Source: Streptomyces sp. CB00316 (lineage in GTDB: Bacteria; Actinomycetota; Actinomycetes; Streptomycetales; Streptomycetaceae). From it: a stretch of DNA of 64,000 nt. The position numbers and the translations under genes were made by a program. Numbering within the stretch: position 1 is the stretch's first letter; each line of letters opens with the position of its first letter. The DNA is taken from the NCBI RefSeq assembly GCF_001905595.1, contig NZ_LIXI01000009.1:248001-312000 (forward strand), in the 5' to 3' direction. Positions 16,179-25,440 of this stretch are shown here, piece by piece. The notes below the pieces were generated by a model, which ran no database searches, was not told the DNA's origin, and saw nothing but the letters and a program-made list of their open reading frames with translations.

Positions 16179-17066
16179 TCAGGGAAGCGGTGTGCCGCCG
16201 GTGGCGTTCATGATCTCGCCCGTGATGAACGAGGCGTTCGCGGAGGCGAGGAAGACATAGGCGGGCGCCATCTCGGCGGGCTGCGCGGGGCGGCCCAGCG
16301 GGCTCTGCTTCCCGAACTCCTCGGTGTCCGGCAGGGTCGCCGGGATGAGCGGCGTCCAGACGGGGCCCGGGGCCACCGCGTTGACGCGGATCCCGTCGGA
16401 GGCCAGCATCTGGGCGAGCCCCTGCGTGAACGTGACGATCGCCCCCTTGGTCATGGCGTAGTCCAGCAGGTGGGGGCTGGGCTTGTACGCCTGCACCGAG
16501 GTGGTGTTGATGATCGATCCGCCCGCCGGGATGTGCGGCACGGCGGACTTGCACAGCCAGAACATCCCGTACAGGTTGGTCCGCATCACCCGGTCGAACT
16601 GCTCGGTCGAGATCGCGGAGATCCCGTCGGGCTGGGACATCTGGTACGCCGCGTTGTTGACCAGCACGTCGATGCGGCCGAAGTCGGAGACGGCCCGCTC
16701 CACGAGGGCACGGCACTGCTTCTCGTCCCGGATGTCACAGACGAGGGTCACCGCCGTCCGCCCCGCCTCCTCCACCAGGCGGGCGGTCTCCCGGGCTTCC
16801 TCCTCCTCTTCGGGGAGATGGGTGAGCAGCACGTCCGCGCCTTCGCGCGCGAAGGCCAGGGCTACCGCACGGCCGATGCCGGAGTCGCCCCCGGTGACCA
16901 CGGTCTTCCGGTCGGAGAGGAGGCCCGAGCCCCGGTAGGAGTCCTCGCCGTGATCGGGCGGCGGATCCATGGGGCCGGTCCAGCCGGGGTGCTCCTGGTC
17001 CTGCTGCGGGAAGTCGGGGCGGGGGTGGAGCCGGTTGGGGTCCTGCGGCTGTTCGCTGCTCTTCAT
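16179..17066 (-). CDS. SDR oxidoreductase with long N-terminal extension
   Basis: A 295-residue classical SDR with a 48-residue hydrophilic proline-rich extension, as in Bacillus YhdF/YhxC and general-stress SDRs. The NAD(P) motif VTGGDSGIGRAVALAFAREG is at about 57-76. NNAAYQMSQ, the catalytic serine in INTTSVQAY and the YAMTKG Tyr/Lys pair follow. The ATG at 17066 has no Shine-Dalgarno sequence; a weak SigB-like promoter (GTTTCG, 12 bases, GGGGCA at 17082-17077) ends about 10 bases before it, so a leaderless message is possible. Substrate unknown. Confidence 0.85.
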   Translation of the reverse strand: MKSSEQPQDPNRLHPRPDFPQQDQEHPGWTGPMDPPPDHGEDSYRGSGLLSDRKTVVTGGDSGIGRAVALAFAREGADVLLTHLPEEEEEARETARLVEEAGRTAVTLVCDIRDEKQCRALVERAVSDFGRIDVLVNNAAYQMSQPDGISAISTEQFDRVMRTNLYGMFWLCKSAVPHIPAGGSIINTTSVQAYKPSPHLLDYAMTKGAIVTFTQGLAQMLASDGIRVNAVAPGPVWTPLIPATLPDTEEFGKQSPLGRPAQPAEMAPAYVFLASANASFITGEIMNATGGTPLP

Positions 17067-17136
17067 GGCAGCTGGGTGCCCCGCCGTCCGGGGTCGAAAC
17101 GCCCCCTTTTTTTAACGGTGGTCGGGGGCCCGCCGC

Positions 17137-18015
17137 TCAGGAGCCCCAGTGCCGCGGCCTGTGCAGGCCGTCCGGGATCCTGGTCGCCGTGTCGCCCCGG
17201 GCCGCGTTGACCTGCGGCTGGGTGAGGAAGAGGGCGCCGGTCAGATCGGCGCCGTTCAGGTTGGCGTCGCGCAGGTCCGCGCCGATCAGGTCGGCGTCGC
17301 GCAGGTCGGCGCCGGAGAGGTCGGCGGCGATCAGGCAGGCGCCGCGCAGGGTGGCCCCGCGCAGCTTCGCACCGCGCAGCCGGACGCCGAAGAGGTCGGC
17401 GCCCCGGTGGTTCTTCTTCCTGCCGGGGATGGCGGCGCGGGCGAGCTCGCTGGCGCGCAGCAGGTGGGCGTTCACCTCGGCGCGGAGGGCCGGGACGTCG
17501 ACGGCGAGGAGGGCATCGGCGGTGTCCCGGGTCAGTGCGTCGAGCCGGTCGTAGGCGCCGCGCAGGTCACGGTGGGCGGCCCTGGCCGCCGTGAGGTCCA
17601 GGGCCTCGGCCGTGTACCGCAGAAGCTCGTGCAGCTGCCGCATCACGGGGAAGACCTCGTACATCGTGCGGGCGGAGTCCGGCTCCTCACGCCAGCTGCG
17701 GCCACCGAAGGTGACCTGGGAGACCTTCTGGCCCGCCCCGAAGCAGTCGAACACCGTGCAGCCCTGATAGCCGCTCTCGCGCAGCCGCTCGTGGATCCCG
17801 CAGCCGAAGTCCTCATGGAGGTTGGAGCACGGGGTTCCGGCGGCCTTGTCCGCGGCGAAGTCCGCCGAGCGGGCGAAGGGCAGCGCCACGCAGCACAGGC
17901 CGAAGCAGTTCCCGCAGTCGGCCCGCAGATCGGGGTGGCCGGCGTGCGCGGTGGGCTGGGACAAGGCGGTGGTTCTCCTGACGGGGCGAGGGGGCGGTGG
18001 GCGTGGGTTGTCCAT
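17137..18015 (-). CDS. Cys-rich domain fused to pentapeptide repeats
   Basis: A 292-residue protein of two parts. Residues 30-100 hold eight cysteines (34, 37, 41, 42, 63, 72, 86, 91) in a CxxCxxxCC plus later-Cys pattern, resembling zinc or iron-sulfur cluster binding as in YkgJ-type domains. Residues 215-280 are A(D/N)LXX pentapeptide repeats (RGADLFG, SGADLRDADLIGADLRDANL, NGADLTGALF), which form a right-handed beta-helix. A helical linker lies between. The ATG at 18015 was chosen; upstream codons are possible but look non-coding. No catalytic function can be named. Pentapeptide proteins sometimes mimic DNA and bind gyrase; that is only a family possibility. Confidence 0.72.
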   Translation of the reverse strand: MDNPRPPPPRPVRRTTALSQPTAHAGHPDLRADCGNCFGLCCVALPFARSADFAADKAAGTPCSNLHEDFGCGIHERLRESGYQGCTVFDCFGAGQKVSQVTFGGRSWREEPDSARTMYEVFPVMRQLHELLRYTAEALDLTAARAAHRDLRGAYDRLDALTRDTADALLAVDVPALRAEVNAHLLRASELARAAIPGRKKNHRGADLFGVRLRGAKLRGATLRGACLIAADLSGADLRDADLIGADLRDANLNGADLTGALFLTQPQVNAARGDTATRIPDGLHRPRHWGS

Positions 18016-18096
18016 TGTCCCTCGGGGTGCCGGGAGGCCGAGCCCGGGGGAGGAAGACCCGGGTGAGCCGTGTCTCACCCGGGCCCGGTGACTTGT

Positions 18097-18114
18097 TATG
18101 CAACGAGTTGCATA
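18097..18114. promoter_or_regulatory. PadR operator palindrome
   Basis: TATGCAAC-GA-GTTGCATA is a perfect 18-base inverted repeat ending 13 bases before the PadR ATG. It is the expected binding site for autoregulation of the padR-type operon. Confidence 0.75.
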
Positions 18115-18127
18115 GAAGGATCGCGGT

Positions 18128-18700
18128 ATGGCGCTCGAACACGCGATTCTCGTCTCCCTGCTGGAGAAACCCGGCTCGGGCTATGAACTGGCCCGCCGGT
18201 TCGAGCGGTCCATCGGCTACTTCTGGACCGCCAGCCACCAGCAGATCTACCGCGTCCTGAGCCGTATGGAGGCCGACGGGCGGCTCGTCGTCCGCGAAGT
18301 CGAGCAGCAGGGCCGGCCGGACAAGAAGGAGTACTCCGTCGCCGGTCCGGGCCGCGCCACCCTCGCCGAGTGGCTGCACAAGCCGATCGAGCCGGAGAGC
18401 CTCCGCCACGACCTCGCCGTCAAGATCCGGGGCGCCGCCTTCGACGACCCGGCCGCCCTGGTCCGCGAGGTCGAGCGTCACCGCCAGGTCCACCGGGACC
18501 GCCTCGCCCACTACCTCGCCGGAGAGGTGCGCGACTTCACCGGGCCGGAGGCGCCCGGACCCCCGGACGCGGGCCAGGAGCTCCAGCACGTCGTGCTGCG
18601 CGGAGGCATCGCGTACGAGCGCATGACCATCGCCTGGCTGGACGACGTACTCGACACCCTCCACCGGCTGGCCGGTCCACCGACGGGCGCCGGCGTCTGA
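18128..18700 (+). CDS. PadR family transcriptional regulator
   Basis: A 190-residue repressor. The N-terminal winged helix is typical of PadR (LEHAILVSLLEKPGSGYELA, then TASHQQIYRVLSRMEADGRL and RPDKKEYSVAGPG for the wing). The C-terminal helical domain (Vir_C-like) mediates dimerisation and ligand binding. AGAAGGA lies 7 bases before the ATG. The perfect 18-base palindrome just upstream is its likely operator. The acyl-CoA dehydrogenase gene follows after 63 bases on the same strand and should be de-repressed together with it. Confidence 0.92.
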   Translation: MALEHAILVSLLEKPGSGYELARRFERSIGYFWTASHQQIYRVLSRMEADGRLVVREVEQQGRPDKKEYSVAGPGRATLAEWLHKPIEPESLRHDLAVKIRGAAFDDPAALVREVERHRQVHRDRLAHYLAGEVRDFTGPEAPGPPDAGQELQHVVLRGGIAYERMTIAWLDDVLDTLHRLAGPPTGAGV

Positions 18701-18763
18701 CGACACCGGCCGCCGCCCCCGTACCACCGAACACACCCTCGACCCTCCCGGAAGGCGACCTCC

Positions 18764-20488
18764 ATGGCTGAGTCCGCGTCCCTGCTCTTCAACCCGCGCA
18801 CCTACGACCCCCAGCACTTCGACCCGGAGACCCGCAGGCTGCTGCGCGCCACCGTCGACTGGTTCGAGGAGCGCGGCAAGCGCCGGCTGATCGAGGACTA
18901 CCGTTCCCGCGCCTGGCTGGGCGACTTCCTCGCCTTCTCCGCCAAGGAGGGCCTCTTCGCCACCTTCCTCACCCCGGCCTCCGCCGCGGGCGACGAGGAC
19001 CAGCGCTGGGACACCGCCCGGATCGCCGCGCTCAACGAGATCTTCGGGTTCTACGGCCTCGACTACTGGTACGCCTGGCAGGTGACCATCCTCGGCCTCG
19101 GTCCGGTCTGGCAGAGCGAGAACGCCGACGCCCGTGCGCGGGCCGCCGAACTCCTCTCGCAGGGCGAGGTGTTCGCCTTCGGCCTCTCCGAGAAGACGCA
19201 CGGCGCCGACATCTACTCCACCGACATGCTGCTGACGCCGGACAGTGAAGGCGGCTTCCTGGCCTCCGGCTCCAAGTACTACATCGGCAACGGCAACGCC
19301 GCCGGTCTCGTCTCCGTCTTCGGCCGCCGCACCGACGTCGAGGGCCCCGACGGCTACGTCTTCTTCGCGGCCGACAGCCGCCGCGAGGCGTACCACCTGG
19401 TGAAGAACGTCGTCGACTCCTCCAAGTACGTCAGCGAATTCCGCCTGGACAACTACCCGGTGGCGCCCGCCGACATCCTTCACACGGGCCGCGCCGCCTT
19501 CGACGCCGCGCTCAACACCGTCAACGTCGGCAAGTTCAACCTCTGCACCGCCTCGATCGGCATCTGCGAGCACGCGATGTACGAGGCCGTCACCCACGCG
19601 AGCAACCGCATCCTCTACGGCCGCCCCGTCACCGCCTTCCCGCACGTGCGCCGCGAGCTGACCGACGCGTACGTCCGGCTCGTCGGGATGAAGCTGTTCA
19701 GCGACCGCGCCGTCGACTACTTCCGCTCCGCCGGCCCCGACGACCGCCGCTACCTCCTCTTCAACCCGATGACGAAGATGAAGGTGACCACGGAAGGCGA
19801 GAAGGTCATCGACCTGATGTGGGACGTTATCGCCGCCAAGGGCTTCGAGAAGGACAACTACTTCGCCCAGGCCGCCATCGAGATCCGGGGCCTGCCGAAG
19901 CTGGAGGGCACGGTCCACGTCAACCTCGCCCTGATCCTGAAGTTCATGCGGAACCACCTGCTCGCTCCCGTCGACTACCCGGCCGTCCCGTCCCGCCTGG
20001 ACGCGGCCGACGACGACTTCCTCTTCCGGCAGGGCCCGGCCCGGGGTCTCGGCGCCGTACGGTTCCACGACTGGCGCCCCGCGTTCGACGCGTACGCCGA
20101 GGTGGCGAACGTCGCCCGCTTCCGCGAGCAGGCCGACGCCCTGTGCACCTTCGTCGAGACCGCCGCCCCCGACGAGGAGCAGAGCCGCGACCTGGACCTC
20201 CTCCTCGCCGTCGGCCAGCTCTTCGCCCTCGTCGTCCACGGCCAGCTGATCCTGGAGCAGGCCCGGCTGACCGGCCTGGACGAGGATCTGCTGGACGAAC
20301 TGTTCGCCGTCCTCGTACGCGACTTCTCCGCGCACGCCGTCGAACTCCACGGCAAGGACTCCGCCACCGAGGACCAGCAGGACTGGGCGCTCGGCGCACT
20401 ACGGCGTCCGGTTGTGGACGCCGAGCGTTCGGCGCGGATCTGGGAGCGCGTGGAGGAGCTGTCGGGGGCGTACGAGATGGCCGAGTAG
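18764..20488 (+). CDS. Acyl-CoA dehydrogenase/oxidase-family flavoprotein
   Basis: A 574-residue protein, much longer than the usual 380-residue acyl-CoA dehydrogenase. The central FAD fold is visible: FGLSEKTHGADIYSTDMLLT, ASGSKYYIGNGNAAGLVSVF, then a helical domain with SNRILYGRPVTAFPHVRREL and the acyl pocket. The extra 150 residues at the C-terminus resemble the added helical domain of acyl-CoA oxidases and large ACADs. It should oxidise an acyl thioester to the enoyl form. A GGAAGG site precedes the ATG. It is controlled with the PadR repressor upstream, suggesting response to a fatty or aromatic acid. Confidence 0.82.
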   Translation: MAESASLLFNPRTYDPQHFDPETRRLLRATVDWFEERGKRRLIEDYRSRAWLGDFLAFSAKEGLFATFLTPASAAGDEDQRWDTARIAALNEIFGFYGLDYWYAWQVTILGLGPVWQSENADARARAAELLSQGEVFAFGLSEKTHGADIYSTDMLLTPDSEGGFLASGSKYYIGNGNAAGLVSVFGRRTDVEGPDGYVFFAADSRREAYHLVKNVVDSSKYVSEFRLDNYPVAPADILHTGRAAFDAALNTVNVGKFNLCTASIGICEHAMYEAVTHASNRILYGRPVTAFPHVRRELTDAYVRLVGMKLFSDRAVDYFRSAGPDDRRYLLFNPMTKMKVTTEGEKVIDLMWDVIAAKGFEKDNYFAQAAIEIRGLPKLEGTVHVNLALILKFMRNHLLAPVDYPAVPSRLDAADDDFLFRQGPARGLGAVRFHDWRPAFDAYAEVANVARFREQADALCTFVETAAPDEEQSRDLDLLLAVGQLFALVVHGQLILEQARLTGLDEDLLDELFAVLVRDFSAHAVELHGKDSATEDQQDWALGALRRPVVDAERSARIWERVEELSGAYEMAE

Positions 20489-20497
20489 CCGGCCGGG

Positions 20498-21256
20498 TCA
20501 CTCCGGGATCGTCAGCCTGCGGGTGACCCGCAGCGCCGAGGACAGCAGCTGGGCCTTGACCTCGCTGGTCCGGTACATCCGGTCCGAGCGGAAGGAGATG
20601 CCGAGCGAGCCGACCTGGTCGCCGCTGTACACCCGTACGGCGACGCACGTCGTGCCGCGCCGGTACTCCTCCCGGTCCAGGGAGAGCGGCGCCATCGGCG
20701 ACGCGTCGAGTTCCCGGATCAGCTCCTCGCGGCGCGTGACGGTGTGGGACGTCAGGTCGGCCAGGGGGTGGCGGGAGAGGTAGTTGGCGCGGGCCTCCTC
20801 GTCGAGCCCGCCCAGCACGCTCTTGCCCAGCGCGGTGGCGTGCCCGGCGTCCTCGAAGCCCACCCAGAGGTCGACCCGGGGGGCCCGTGGGCTGTCGACG
20901 ATCTGGAGGACCCGGATCTCCCCCTCGTCGTACAGCGTCAGGTAGGCGGCGGCGGAGAGACCGTCGCGCAGGGAGGTGAGGAGCGGGCGGATGCTCTGGG
21001 TCCACGTCCCGTCACCGAATCCGGCGCCCGGCGACGGGCCCCGGTCGGCGAGCGTGAAGGCGCCGTCGTCCAGCACATCGAGGTAGCCGTCCTCGGCCAG
21101 TGTGTGCAGATGGTTCTCGGCCACGGCTTCGGGCAGCCCGGCCTCCCTGGCCAGCTGCCCGGCGGGGGCGCCCGTCGGATGAGCCCCAGCGGCCTCCAGC
21201 AACCGAAGGTCCCGCTGGACGGACTCGGTGGGCTCGGGGCCGGCCTGGTCACCCAT
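20498..21256 (-). CDS. IclR family transcriptional regulator
   Basis: A 252-residue regulator. Residues 10-65 form the winged helix (SVQRDLRLLEAAGAHPTGAP, then EAVAENHLHTLAEDGYLDVL). Residues 80-250 form the IclR effector domain (ATALGKSVLGGLDEEARANY, REELIRELDASPMAPLSLDR, CVAVRVYSGDQVGSLGISFR). The ATG at 21256 is the best start by homology; its ribosome-binding site is weak. It converges with the acyl-CoA dehydrogenase gene (9 bases between stops). The target is unknown; the ceramidase gene on the same strand upstream is one candidate. Confidence 0.88.
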   Translation of the reverse strand: MGDQAGPEPTESVQRDLRLLEAAGAHPTGAPAGQLAREAGLPEAVAENHLHTLAEDGYLDVLDDGAFTLADRGPSPGAGFGDGTWTQSIRPLLTSLRDGLSAAAYLTLYDEGEIRVLQIVDSPRAPRVDLWVGFEDAGHATALGKSVLGGLDEEARANYLSRHPLADLTSHTVTRREELIRELDASPMAPLSLDREEYRRGTTCVAVRVYSGDQVGSLGISFRSDRMYRTSEVKAQLLSSALRVTRRLTIPE

Positions 21257-21393
21257 GCCACCAGCATGGACCCGGCGCGGGGGCCCGGCATCTCGTGTAC
21301 GGAATCCCGTGGCAGGAGGGGGCCGCCTGGGGCCCGGGCCCACCCGCGGCCGGGCCGCAGGGCCCCCTCCTACCGGCTCGCCCGGTCAGCCGG

Positions 21394-23460
21394 TCACCCG
21401 GTCACGGTGAACGTCGGGGACGTGCCCGTGAACGGCGTGATCTTGCCCAGCAGGTTCTTCGCGTCCCCGCGGTGCACGATCCGGTACGTGCCGGGGGCGG
21501 TGTCCGGCCCGATGTCCCAGGTGACCGTGGCCTTCGACGTACCGGTCAGACCGTTGATCCGGGTCCAGCGGTACGTGGTGCGCCAGTCACCGTCGTCCAG
21601 CACCCGCACCCACTTCCCGGCCTCAAGACGCTGGACCTCCAGGAAGGTCCCGCCCCGGCGCACGTTGTTCTTCGGGTGTCCGGTGGCGAACTCGACGGTC
21701 GCCGTGGAGCCGCGTGCGTACGAGGGGGCCGGTGAGGTCAGGACCGAGCCGAAGGACTCGCCGAGCGGCGGGTTGTCGTACACCACGCCCGTCTGGAACG
21801 TGAACTGCCGGGCCGACTCGTCCGGCGGTGCGGTGCCCCGGCCGATCGGGGTGCCCTGGCGCAGGGAAGCCGCGACCCGTGCGTACTCCTGCTGGTAGGC
21901 GGGGAGCGTGTTGCGGCCGTAGAGCGTGGAGCCGCCCTCGTAGTTCTGCGCGTCGTACTCCTCCGGCGTCGTCACGTACTGGCTGTAGGCGTTGGCGTAC
22001 CCCTGGAGCAGCACCCGCTCCAGCGGGACCCCGAGCTCCTGGGCCACGGTCCGGCGGACCCTGAGCCCGGCCGTGATCGTGAACTCACCCGGGCCCGCCA
22101 CCAGGTACAGCTCCCCGATCCGCATGATCTGGAGCGGGAGGATCTTGGGGGTGACCGGGTGGACGTTGCTCAGCAGACCCGTGGGGATCAGGCTCGCCTT
22201 CGGGTACTGGCAGGTCGCGAGCCAGGACGGGGTGTCGATGCGCAGTGCGTCGATGACGCCTGCGACCGGGGTGCGCATGCCCTCCTCGAAGCCGGGGATC
22301 GCCGGGCCGTCCTCCACACTGCCCGCGAGCGTCGAGGCGCCCACGACGGCGGGACAGGTGCGCTGCTCCTTCCCGTCCGTGGTGTACTCCCCGCGTACGG
22401 TGACGTTCTCCATGTCGACATAGGTGAGGCGGGCATCGACCCCGCCGGTCACCGGCCGCGCACCGGCGTAGACCTCGCGGGCCTTGTCCAGCTGGCGCTC
22501 ACCGATGATGCGGGTGTTCTCGAACTCGTCCTCGGTGGGCCCCGATCCGGGCTTCAGATCGAGGTTCGGGGACATGTCGCCCGCGTTGGTGTTGGGGAAC
22601 GCTGCGACAAAACCCGGGGTGTTGTCGAGATGGCGCACGCCCTCGTGGTCGTGCTCCCAGGCGTAGGCGGCATAGCCCTTGTTGTCGGGGCTGATGAGCG
22701 TGTTCTTGTTGGTGATCGAGGTGTTGTGGGTGGCGAACCAGCTGATCGCGCCCGCGTCCTTGTCGCCCTGCCGGAACCGCAGCACGGTCATCGCCGGGTC
22801 GATCCCGTCCGGGAAGGCCGCGCGGTCGGCCGCCGGATTGCGGTCGAAGGCCTCGCGGGAGCGGTTGACGCTGGCGTTGGTGAGGGTGCCGGTGCCCAGG
22901 CTGATGGTGCCGGGCTTCAGGTCGTCGTGGGCTTTGGCGACGGACTCGGCGATGCCGTCGACGATCGCCCGGTAGGTGCCGTTCTGGAAGCCGAGCACGG
23001 AGAGGTTGTACGCGACGTGGTGGGAGTAGCCGCCGGGGCCCGAGTGGGTGTGGGTGGCGGAGAGCAGCACGTTCTCGTCGCCGTACAGGCTGCCGTACCG
23101 CTCCTTGAGGCGGGCGATGACACCCTGCTGCACGGACTGGAAGATCATCGCGAGGTCGGCGTTGACGTACACGACGCGCTTGCCGGTCGCCCGGTCCACC
23201 ACGACGTACGCGCGTGACCTCTGGCGCTGGTGGATGCCGGACGTCTTCTGGTCGAAGCTGGAGTAGCCCATCATCCCGGTCTCGGCAGCCTCTCCGGTGA
23301 CGTCGGCGATGCCGCGCCCGATGAGGTAGTCCGCTTCCGCGGCGGCCTGCGAGGCCGATGCGGGGGAGGGGGCGCCGAGCGTGAGGGCTCCCAGCGTCGC
23401 GGCGAGTGCCAGTGCGGAGAGCTTACGTCGGGGGCGGCGAGGGGTGGGGGGTGGTGGCAT
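21394..23460 (-). CDS. Secreted neutral/alkaline ceramidase
   Basis: A 688-residue exported enzyme. A basic N-terminus (PRRPRRK) and a hydrophobic segment to residue about 33 end in ASA, a Sec signal. The body is the neutral ceramidase fold: GRGIADVTGEAAETGMMGYS at the start, ATHTHSGPGGYSHH (zinc ligands), and FPNTNAGDMSPNLD, which holds the catalytic serine. The C-terminal immunoglobulin-like domain (GTSKATVTWDIGPDTAPGTY) is present. It cleaves ceramides into sphingosine and a fatty acid outside the cell. Bacteria of this group lack most sphingolipids, so the substrate is likely environmental. Confidence 0.93.
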   Translation of the reverse strand: MPPPPTPRRPRRKLSALALAATLGALTLGAPSPASASQAAAEADYLIGRGIADVTGEAAETGMMGYSSFDQKTSGIHQRQRSRAYVVVDRATGKRVVYVNADLAMIFQSVQQGVIARLKERYGSLYGDENVLLSATHTHSGPGGYSHHVAYNLSVLGFQNGTYRAIVDGIAESVAKAHDDLKPGTISLGTGTLTNASVNRSREAFDRNPAADRAAFPDGIDPAMTVLRFRQGDKDAGAISWFATHNTSITNKNTLISPDNKGYAAYAWEHDHEGVRHLDNTPGFVAAFPNTNAGDMSPNLDLKPGSGPTEDEFENTRIIGERQLDKAREVYAGARPVTGGVDARLTYVDMENVTVRGEYTTDGKEQRTCPAVVGASTLAGSVEDGPAIPGFEEGMRTPVAGVIDALRIDTPSWLATCQYPKASLIPTGLLSNVHPVTPKILPLQIMRIGELYLVAGPGEFTITAGLRVRRTVAQELGVPLERVLLQGYANAYSQYVTTPEEYDAQNYEGGSTLYGRNTLPAYQQEYARVAASLRQGTPIGRGTAPPDESARQFTFQTGVVYDNPPLGESFGSVLTSPAPSYARGSTATVEFATGHPKNNVRRGGTFLEVQRLEAGKWVRVLDDGDWRTTYRWTRINGLTGTSKATVTWDIGPDTAPGTYRIVHRGDAKNLLGKITPFTGTSPTFTVTG

Positions 23461-23721
23461 CGGACCTCCTGGGGCGGGAGACGTGCGGGACCCCGGGGTC
23501 CGGTCGGCGGCTCACCGACATCGGCGGGACCCGGAGCGCTGCCCCGACGGTAGAGGTGTGTGACCTGCGTCGCATAGCTCTCTACCGGCCAGTAAATGAG
23601 GATTCCTCAGAAGCGGTGTCCGGCCTGGAGGGTTGTGCCCTTGATGTTCGCGAATGTGCCGCTCGGACGGCGGGACCCGGGCGAGGCAGGGTCTGCGTAA
23701 CCTGACCATCATGCCGTCGGG
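23461..23721. other. Intergenic region upstream of the ceramidase gene
   Basis: About 260 bases between two minus-strand genes. The part next to the ceramidase ATG carries a CCAGGAGG ribosome-binding sequence (minus strand). No clear operator or hairpin was seen. Confidence 0.4.
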
Positions 23722-25356
23722 TCAGCAGATCGTCCCGGGGCGGACCCGCTCCCGCTTCACCAGATAGGCGTCGACCTTCGCGGTGACGCAGGCGTCGCCC
23801 CGCCCGTACGCGGTGTGGCCGAGCCCCTCGTACGTCAGCAGCATCCCCTCCGGGAACTGCTCCGCCAGACTCACCGACTCCTCGTACGGGGTGGCCGGGT
23901 CGCCCGTCGTGCCCACGACCAGGACCGGCGGTACGCCGTCCGCGTCCACCCGGTGCGGGCGCCGCCCGCCGGACGGCCAGTCGCGACAGGTGAGTTCGGC
24001 GGTAACCCCGGCGGTTCCGTAGACCCCGGCCGCCTTGTCGGCGGGGGCGAGGGCGTCCCAATAAGGGCTCAGGGAGCGGGGGTGGGGGACGTCCAGGCAG
24101 TTGACGGCGGTGAGTGCGGCGTCGCTGTTGTCGGCGGGGGGCTCGGGGGCGTCGTCCTCCTGCTCCGCTTCGGCGTCCTCCCCTTCAGCGGTGCCGGGGT
24201 CCTCGCTCTCCTCCTCGTCGTCCAGGGCGCCCAGCTTCGTCGCATCCCCCTGGTCCGCCTCCCGCAGCGCCTCCGACAGCGGCTCCCACTGGTCCTCCGG
24301 CGTGTACATCGCCATGGAGACCGCGTCGAGGACGGCGGTCGCGTCCATGCCGCCGTACTCCGCGTACGTACTGTCCTCCGCGACCGGCAGCGGCTCGCGC
24401 TCCGCCCGCTGGTAGAGGCGCTCGATCAGCGCCCGTATCTCCTGGAGGCTTGCGCCGGGGCAGCTGTCACCGGCGATCTCCGCGCACTGCTCGGCGTAGT
24501 CGTCCACGCTCCGGCGGAAGCCGGCCGACTGGCTGATCACCCGCTGCCGCCAGTCCAGAGAGGGATCGATCGCGCCGTCCAGGACCATGGCGCGGACCCG
24601 GCGGGGAAACCGCTCGGCGTACGAGGTGCCCAGGCTCGTCCCGTACGACCAGCCCAGGTAGGTGAGTCGGCGGTCGCCGAGGGCCGCGCGCAGGACGTCC
24701 AGGTCGCGGGCCGCGTCCTCGGTGCCGACGTGCCGGAGGATGGGGCCGCTGTGCTCCTCGCAGTCCTCGGCGGCCGTGCGGGCACCCGAGGCGGCTGCCG
24801 AGCGGTCGGCTTCCGTGCGGGGGTAGAGCGGCGCGACGGTGTCGGAGGCTTCTTGCGAGGTGTCCTCCTCCTCAGCCCCGGCCGGTTCGCAGGTAAGGGC
24901 CGGAACGCTTCCCCCGACCCCGCGCGGGTCGAAGCCGACGATGTCGAAGCGGGCCCGCACCGCCGGGCCGAACGCCTCGTCCATCCCCTCCTCCAACGAG
25001 CTCACCCCGGCCGCTCCGGGCCCGCCCGGGTTGAAGACGAGCGAGCCGATGCGCTGCGCCGGACCCGTCGCGGCCGCGCGCGCCACCGGGAGGACGAACG
25101 TCCGGCCGTTCCCGGGGCGCGCGTAGTCCAGGGGGACCGTCAGCGACGCGCACTCGTACCCGTCGGTCGCGCAGCCGGTCCACTCCAACCGCTGGCCGTA
25201 GAAGGGGTCGAGGTCGGGGTGCGAGGCCGGGTCGGCGGCCCGCGCCTTGCCTGGGGCGGGCATCGGGCCGCCCGTACAGGCGGTGAGGGAGAGGGCGCCG
25301 AGGAGGGCCAGGGCGGTGGTGGCGAGGGCGGGGCGGCGACGGACGGCGCGGTTCAA
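23722..25356 (-). CDS. TAP-like alpha/beta hydrolase lipoprotein (tripeptidyl aminopeptidase family)
   Basis: A 544-residue exported hydrolase. A lipobox LTAC ends the signal sequence at Cys27, so the protein should be lipid-anchored outside. The alpha/beta fold shows SLVFNPGGPGAAG (oxyanion), GWSYGTSLG with the nucleophile serine, and the C-terminal TAP domain VVGTTGDPATPYE / GLGHTAYG with the catalytic Asp and His. Family members remove tripeptides from secreted proteins. An acidic insert (about 380-420) replaces part of the cap. The TTG at 25356 was preferred because AGGGAG lies 7 bases upstream; the ATG at 25401 lacks a site. Confidence 0.87.
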   Translation of the reverse strand: MNRAVRRRPALATTALALLGALSLTACTGGPMPAPGKARAADPASHPDLDPFYGQRLEWTGCATDGYECASLTVPLDYARPGNGRTFVLPVARAAATGPAQRIGSLVFNPGGPGAAGVSSLEEGMDEAFGPAVRARFDIVGFDPRGVGGSVPALTCEPAGAEEEDTSQEASDTVAPLYPRTEADRSAAASGARTAAEDCEEHSGPILRHVGTEDAARDLDVLRAALGDRRLTYLGWSYGTSLGTSYAERFPRRVRAMVLDGAIDPSLDWRQRVISQSAGFRRSVDDYAEQCAEIAGDSCPGASLQEIRALIERLYQRAEREPLPVAEDSTYAEYGGMDATAVLDAVSMAMYTPEDQWEPLSEALREADQGDATKLGALDDEEESEDPGTAEGEDAEAEQEDDAPEPPADNSDAALTAVNCLDVPHPRSLSPYWDALAPADKAAGVYGTAGVTAELTCRDWPSGGRRPHRVDADGVPPVLVVGTTGDPATPYEESVSLAEQFPEGMLLTYEGLGHTAYGRGDACVTAKVDAYLVKRERVRPGTIC

Positions 25357-25440
25357 CGGAGTGCTCCCTGGAGAGGGTGGTGTGGTTCCGACCCGAAGCA
25401 TTCCTGGGCGATGCTGAGGATTTGATGAGGCGCCGTACGG

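Noticed and set aside
17077..17100. SigB-type promoter for the SDR at 16179
   Set aside because: GTTTCG at correct spacing, but the -10 reads GGGGCA and lacks the TA step; mentioned only in the gene entry.
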